DNA of 64,000 bases from contig NZ_JAUSWW010000001.1 in the NCBI RefSeq assembly GCF_030815415.1, positions 2,542,001 to 2,606,000 on the forward strand, given 5' to 3'. Every line of letters begins with the position of its first letter. Within the stretch, counting starts at the first letter, position 1. The notes beneath the pieces are model-generated. The model saw only the letters and a program-made list of their open reading frames with translations. It was not told the DNA's origin and did no database searches. Positions 61,721-64,000 of this stretch are shown piece after piece. Source of the DNA: Streptomyces canus. Lineage in GTDB: Bacteria > Actinomycetota > Actinomycetes > Streptomycetales > Streptomycetaceae. A program made the translations under genes and the position numbers.

Positions 61721-62443
61721 TCAGACCGTTTCGTCCGCCAACTCCCTGAGCGGCCACGTCCCGTCGACCACCGCGTCCGCCTCGCCCTTGCGGCGCAGGA
61801 AGCTCTGGAAGTCCGCCGCCCACTCCGCGTACCACTCGATCTGGCGGCGGTGCAGTTCCGCCGGGCCGAGGGAGGCGATCTTGGGGTGGCGGTCGGCTAT
61901 CGCGTGGGCGAGCCGGGCCGCGGCGAGGGCGTCCGCCGAGGCGTTGTGAGCGGCGTCGAGCGGGACTCCGTACTCCCCGCACACCGCTTCGAGGTTGCGC
62001 TTGCCGCGGCGGTAGCGGTCGATGGACCGGTCGATCGTGTACGGGTCGACGACCGGCGCCGGATCGACGCCGCCCAGGCGGTCCCGCAGCGAGGGCAGGC
62101 CGTGGCGGCGCAGCTCCGCCGAGAGCAGGGTCAGGTCGAAGGCCGCGTTGTAGGCGACGACCGGGACCCCCGTCTTCCAGTAGGTCGCCAGGACGTCGGC
62201 GATGGCGTCCGCGACCTGGTCGGCCGGGCGGCCCTCGGTGGCCGCGCGTTCATTGCTGATCCCGTGGACCGCCACCGCGTCCGCGGGGATCTCCACGCCC
62301 GGGTCCGCCAGCCATTCGCGGTGCCCTATGGGCTGTCCCGCCCTGACCTCGATCACGGCCCCCGTCACGATGCGCGCCTCGCGCGGATCGGTTCCGGTCG
62401 TCTCCAGGTCGAAGCCGATCAGCAGCTCCTGGTGCCAGCCCAT
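61721..62443 (-). CDS. 3'-5' exonuclease (DEDDh family)
   Basis: 240 aa from the ATG at 62443, with AAGGGGGG upstream. Exo I is GFDLETTGTDP (Asp and Glu), Exo II is VAYNAAFDLTLL, and Exo III is HNASADALAAARL (His and Asp), so all catalytic acids are present. It is similar to the exonuclease subunit fold of DNA polymerase III epsilon, but is a free-standing enzyme. It removes nucleotides from 3' ends. It is convergent with the phosphotransferase gene. Confidence 0.9.
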   Translation of the reverse strand: MGWHQELLIGFDLETTGTDPREARIVTGAVIEVRAGQPIGHREWLADPGVEIPADAVAVHGISNERAATEGRPADQVADAIADVLATYWKTGVPVVAYNAAFDLTLLSAELRRHGLPSLRDRLGGVDPAPVVDPYTIDRSIDRYRRGKRNLEAVCGEYGVPLDAAHNASADALAAARLAHAIADRHPKIASLGPAELHRRQIEWYAEWAADFQSFLRRKGEADAVVDGTWPLRELADETV

Positions 62444-62540
62444 GCGGCGGCCCCCCTTCTTGGTGGTGCTTTCCCCCAGTGGTCTCCACGATCCCATGCG
62501 CCACTGACAATCAGAGGACCGCGTTCCGCTTACGGAACTT

Positions 62541-63782
62541 TCAGGACACCGGCCGTGAATCCACCCAAGACGTTTCGAACTCCTCGCGGTAGGTCGGGAA
62601 GAGCCCGCTGTCGTCGATCTCGCCCGGCTTGACGACTTTGTTCCCGTTGCGCAGCACCAGCACCGGCGCCTCCATGCCCCGCGAGCGCCGCAGATAGGAC
62701 TGCACGACGGCGACCCCGTCCGCGCCGTCCCCGTCGACGAGGTAGGCGGTGAAGCGCGGTGTCTCGTCGTAGACCTGGATCTCGAAGGCGCCCGGGTCGC
62801 GCAGCCGGGACCGCACCCGGCGCATGTGCAGGATGTTCATCTCGACTGCGCGGCTCAACTCACCGCGCTTGATGCCGAGTTCACGCTCGCGCCGTTTGAC
62901 GGCACTGGACGCCGGGTTCAGGAACAGCAGCCGGGCCCGGCACCCGGCCTCGGCGAGGCGCAGCAGCCGGCGGCCGGAGAAGTTCTGCACGAGCAGGTTG
63001 AGGCCGATGCCGACGGCGTCGAGACGGCGGGCGCCGCCGAAGATGTCCTCGGCGGGGAACTGGCGCAGCAGCCGTACCCGGTCGGAGTGGACGGCGACCA
63101 CGTCCGCGTACCGGTCGCCGACGAGGTCCTCGACCGCGTCCACGGGCAGCCTGCGCGCGGACGGCACGTCGCCGCCGGCGCCGAGTATCTCCAGCAGTTT
63201 CGCCGAGGCCCGCTCGGCCTGGCCCAGGACGGCCTCGGACAGGGCCCGGTTGCGTGAGACGACGTTCCGGGTCACTTCCAGCTCGTCCAGGGCGAGTTCG
63301 ACGTCCCGGCGGTCGTCGAAGTAGGGCTCGAAGCACGGCCAGTGCTGCACCATCAGTTCGCGCAGCTGCGGCAACGTCAGGAAGCTCAGGACGTTGTCGT
63401 CGGCCGGGTCGAGCAAGTAGCCCTTGCGGCGGCTGACTTCGCGTACGGCGACCGCGCGCTGCACCCACTCCTGGCCGGCCGGTCCCGCGGCGGCGACCAC
63501 CCAGTCGTCGCCGTGGACGGGTTCGTAGATGGGACGCAGAACAGCGGCCACGACCGCGCGCAACCGCTGTTCGACGAGGTTCAGCCAGATGTAGGCCCGG
63601 CCGGCCCGCTGGGCGCGCGTACGCACCTCGCGCCAGGCGTCGGCGTCCCAGTCCAGCTCCGGCCCGATGGAACCGGCGGCGTCCATGGGCCGTGCCAGCG
63701 ACACCGTGCCGGGCGGGACGTCTGCGGAGTTCCCCTCGTGACCCTCGTCACCAGGGGGCAACTCCAGCCCTCCCGAGCCCAC
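62541..63782 (-). CDS. HEPN-domain protein (Streptomyces SAV2148-like family)
   Basis: 413 aa from a GTG at 63782 with a GGAAGGCGG site upstream. An earlier ATG at 63956 would add 58 unconserved residues and run through a long hairpin. The first 30 residues are acidic and Gly-rich. The N-terminal part from ELDWDADAWREVRTRAQRAG to RLRAVVAAVLRP resembles a HEPN helical bundle, but no RX4-6H catalytic motif is obvious. The family is conserved in Streptomyces and named after an S. avermitilis locus; its function is unknown. Confidence 0.8.
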   Translation of the reverse strand: MGSGGLELPPGDEGHEGNSADVPPGTVSLARPMDAAGSIGPELDWDADAWREVRTRAQRAGRAYIWLNLVEQRLRAVVAAVLRPIYEPVHGDDWVVAAAGPAGQEWVQRAVAVREVSRRKGYLLDPADDNVLSFLTLPQLRELMVQHWPCFEPYFDDRRDVELALDELEVTRNVVSRNRALSEAVLGQAERASAKLLEILGAGGDVPSARRLPVDAVEDLVGDRYADVVAVHSDRVRLLRQFPAEDIFGGARRLDAVGIGLNLLVQNFSGRRLLRLAEAGCRARLLFLNPASSAVKRRERELGIKRGELSRAVEMNILHMRRVRSRLRDPGAFEIQVYDETPRFTAYLVDGDGADGVAVVQSYLRRSRGMEAPVLVLRNGNKVVKPGEIDDSGLFPTYREEFETSWVDSRPVS

Positions 63783-63817
63783 CCGCGCACCGCCTTCCGC
63801 TCCCCCGAGCCTGCCTG

Positions 63818-63885
63818 GGGGTCTGGCGTCACATGCCCGTCTGCCCGGCCTGCGGGCGGACGACGGGAATGTGACGCCAGACCCC
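63818..63885. other. 24-bp inverted repeat (long hairpin) upstream of the HEPN gene
   Basis: GGGGTCTGGCGTCACAT (63818-63834) is the perfect reverse complement of 63869-63885. With inward pairs the arms run 63818-63841 and 63862-63885, 24 bp with one mismatch and a 20-nt loop that itself can pair (GCCC/GGGC). It lies between the HEPN gene start and the tail of another minus-strand gene. It could be a terminator for that gene, a protein-binding site, or both. Confidence 0.7.
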
Positions 63886-63952
63886 ACCCAACGATCAAGG
63901 AAGGGTACTCCGGGAGCGGTCGGCGGTGCAGCCGGATGGACAGGGTCGTTTC

Positions 63953-64000
63953 TCAACTACCGCGGTTCCAGTCGCCGTTCTGCCCGGCGAGGGCGGCGGG
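63953..64000 (-). CDS. C-terminal tail of a gene entering from the right edge (partial)
   Basis: From the edge to the TGA at 63953-63955 the minus strand reads PAALAGQNGDWNRGS, a plausible protein C-terminus with good codon use. The rest of the gene lies outside. The long hairpin at 63818-63885 is 70-135 nt downstream and could be its terminator. Identification is not possible from 15 residues. Confidence 0.35.
   Translation of the reverse strand, partial: PAALAGQNGDWNRGS

Noticed and set aside
62541..63956. Longer start for the HEPN-type gene at 63956
   Set aside because: It would run through the 68-nt inverted repeat and add 58 Pro/Arg/Gly-rich residues; a GTG with a ribosome site at 63782 begins the conserved-looking part.
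1..64000. CRISPR arrays, tRNA and rRNA genes, phage genes, biosynthetic gene cluster cores
   Set aside because: No regularly spaced repeats, cloverleaf-like or rRNA-like sequences, structural phage proteins, or PKS/NRPS/terpene/RiPP core genes were recognised.

Overview
The window is chromosomal DNA of a high-GC actinomycete, almost certainly a Streptomyces. The signs are third-codon G/C bias, frequent GTG starts with GGAGG-type ribosome sites, twin-arginine secreted hydrolases, sugar ABC transporters without their own ATPase, a PknB-type kinase next to small enzyme genes, and an actinobacterial cys leader peptide. No rRNA, tRNA or CRISPR array was seen. Functions come from motifs and family knowledge; no search was run.

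1-16.6 kb is a polysaccharide-use region. A minus-strand operon (solute-binding lipoprotein, two permeases, a GH28-like beta-helix hydrolase, an alginate-lyase-family protein cut by the window edge) faces a plus-strand series: 2-hydroxyacid dehydrogenase, LacI regulator, a second binding protein with two permeases, a GH43 enzyme and a second LacI regulator. LacI-type palindromes lie in the promoter regions. 16.6-22.1 kb holds a Ser/Thr kinase, a ThuA-domain protein, two VOC proteins and two AraC-family regulators.

22.1-29.9 kb is the most striking part. An NmrA-like NAD(P)-binding gene is split by a complete 6,968-bp Tn3-family transposon with 45-bp perfect terminal repeats and a 5-bp target duplication. 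It encodes a transposase and a serine recombinase, and carries a divergent TetR regulator / CocE-type hydrolase pair.

30-36.9 kb has a YihY/BrkB membrane protein, an AidB-like acyl-CoA dehydrogenase, a GAF regulator, a secreted protein and an acetyltransferase. 36.9-46.5 kb is a sulfur assimilation locus: leader peptide with an attenuator-like hairpin, sulfite reductase, a small zinc-ribbon protein, cysH, cysC, cysD, cysN, a sulfonate-type ABC transporter and a sirohydrochlorin chelatase. Together they activate and reduce sulfate, import organosulfonates and make the siroheme that sulfite reductase needs.

46.5-54.6 kb holds an ArsR-like regulator divergent from a frameshifted MFS gene, a DsbA-like protein, a ketopantoate-reductase-type enzyme, a transglutaminase-like protein, a DUF1697 protein and an MMPL exporter with a clear terminator. 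At 54.6-56.3 kb an IS701-family element and a 242-bp MITE-like hairpin element sit end to end and share a CTAG target copy. 56.3-64 kb has a macrolide-type glycosyltransferase, a third sugar ABC operon, an APH-like phosphotransferase, an exonuclease and a HEPN-type protein, ending in a long hairpin and the tail of another gene.

Four reading-frame breaks of 1-2 nt were found (near 22.50, 23.57, 47.98 and 55.92 kb). They are either real decay or sequencing error, and the cause cannot be decided from this sequence alone.
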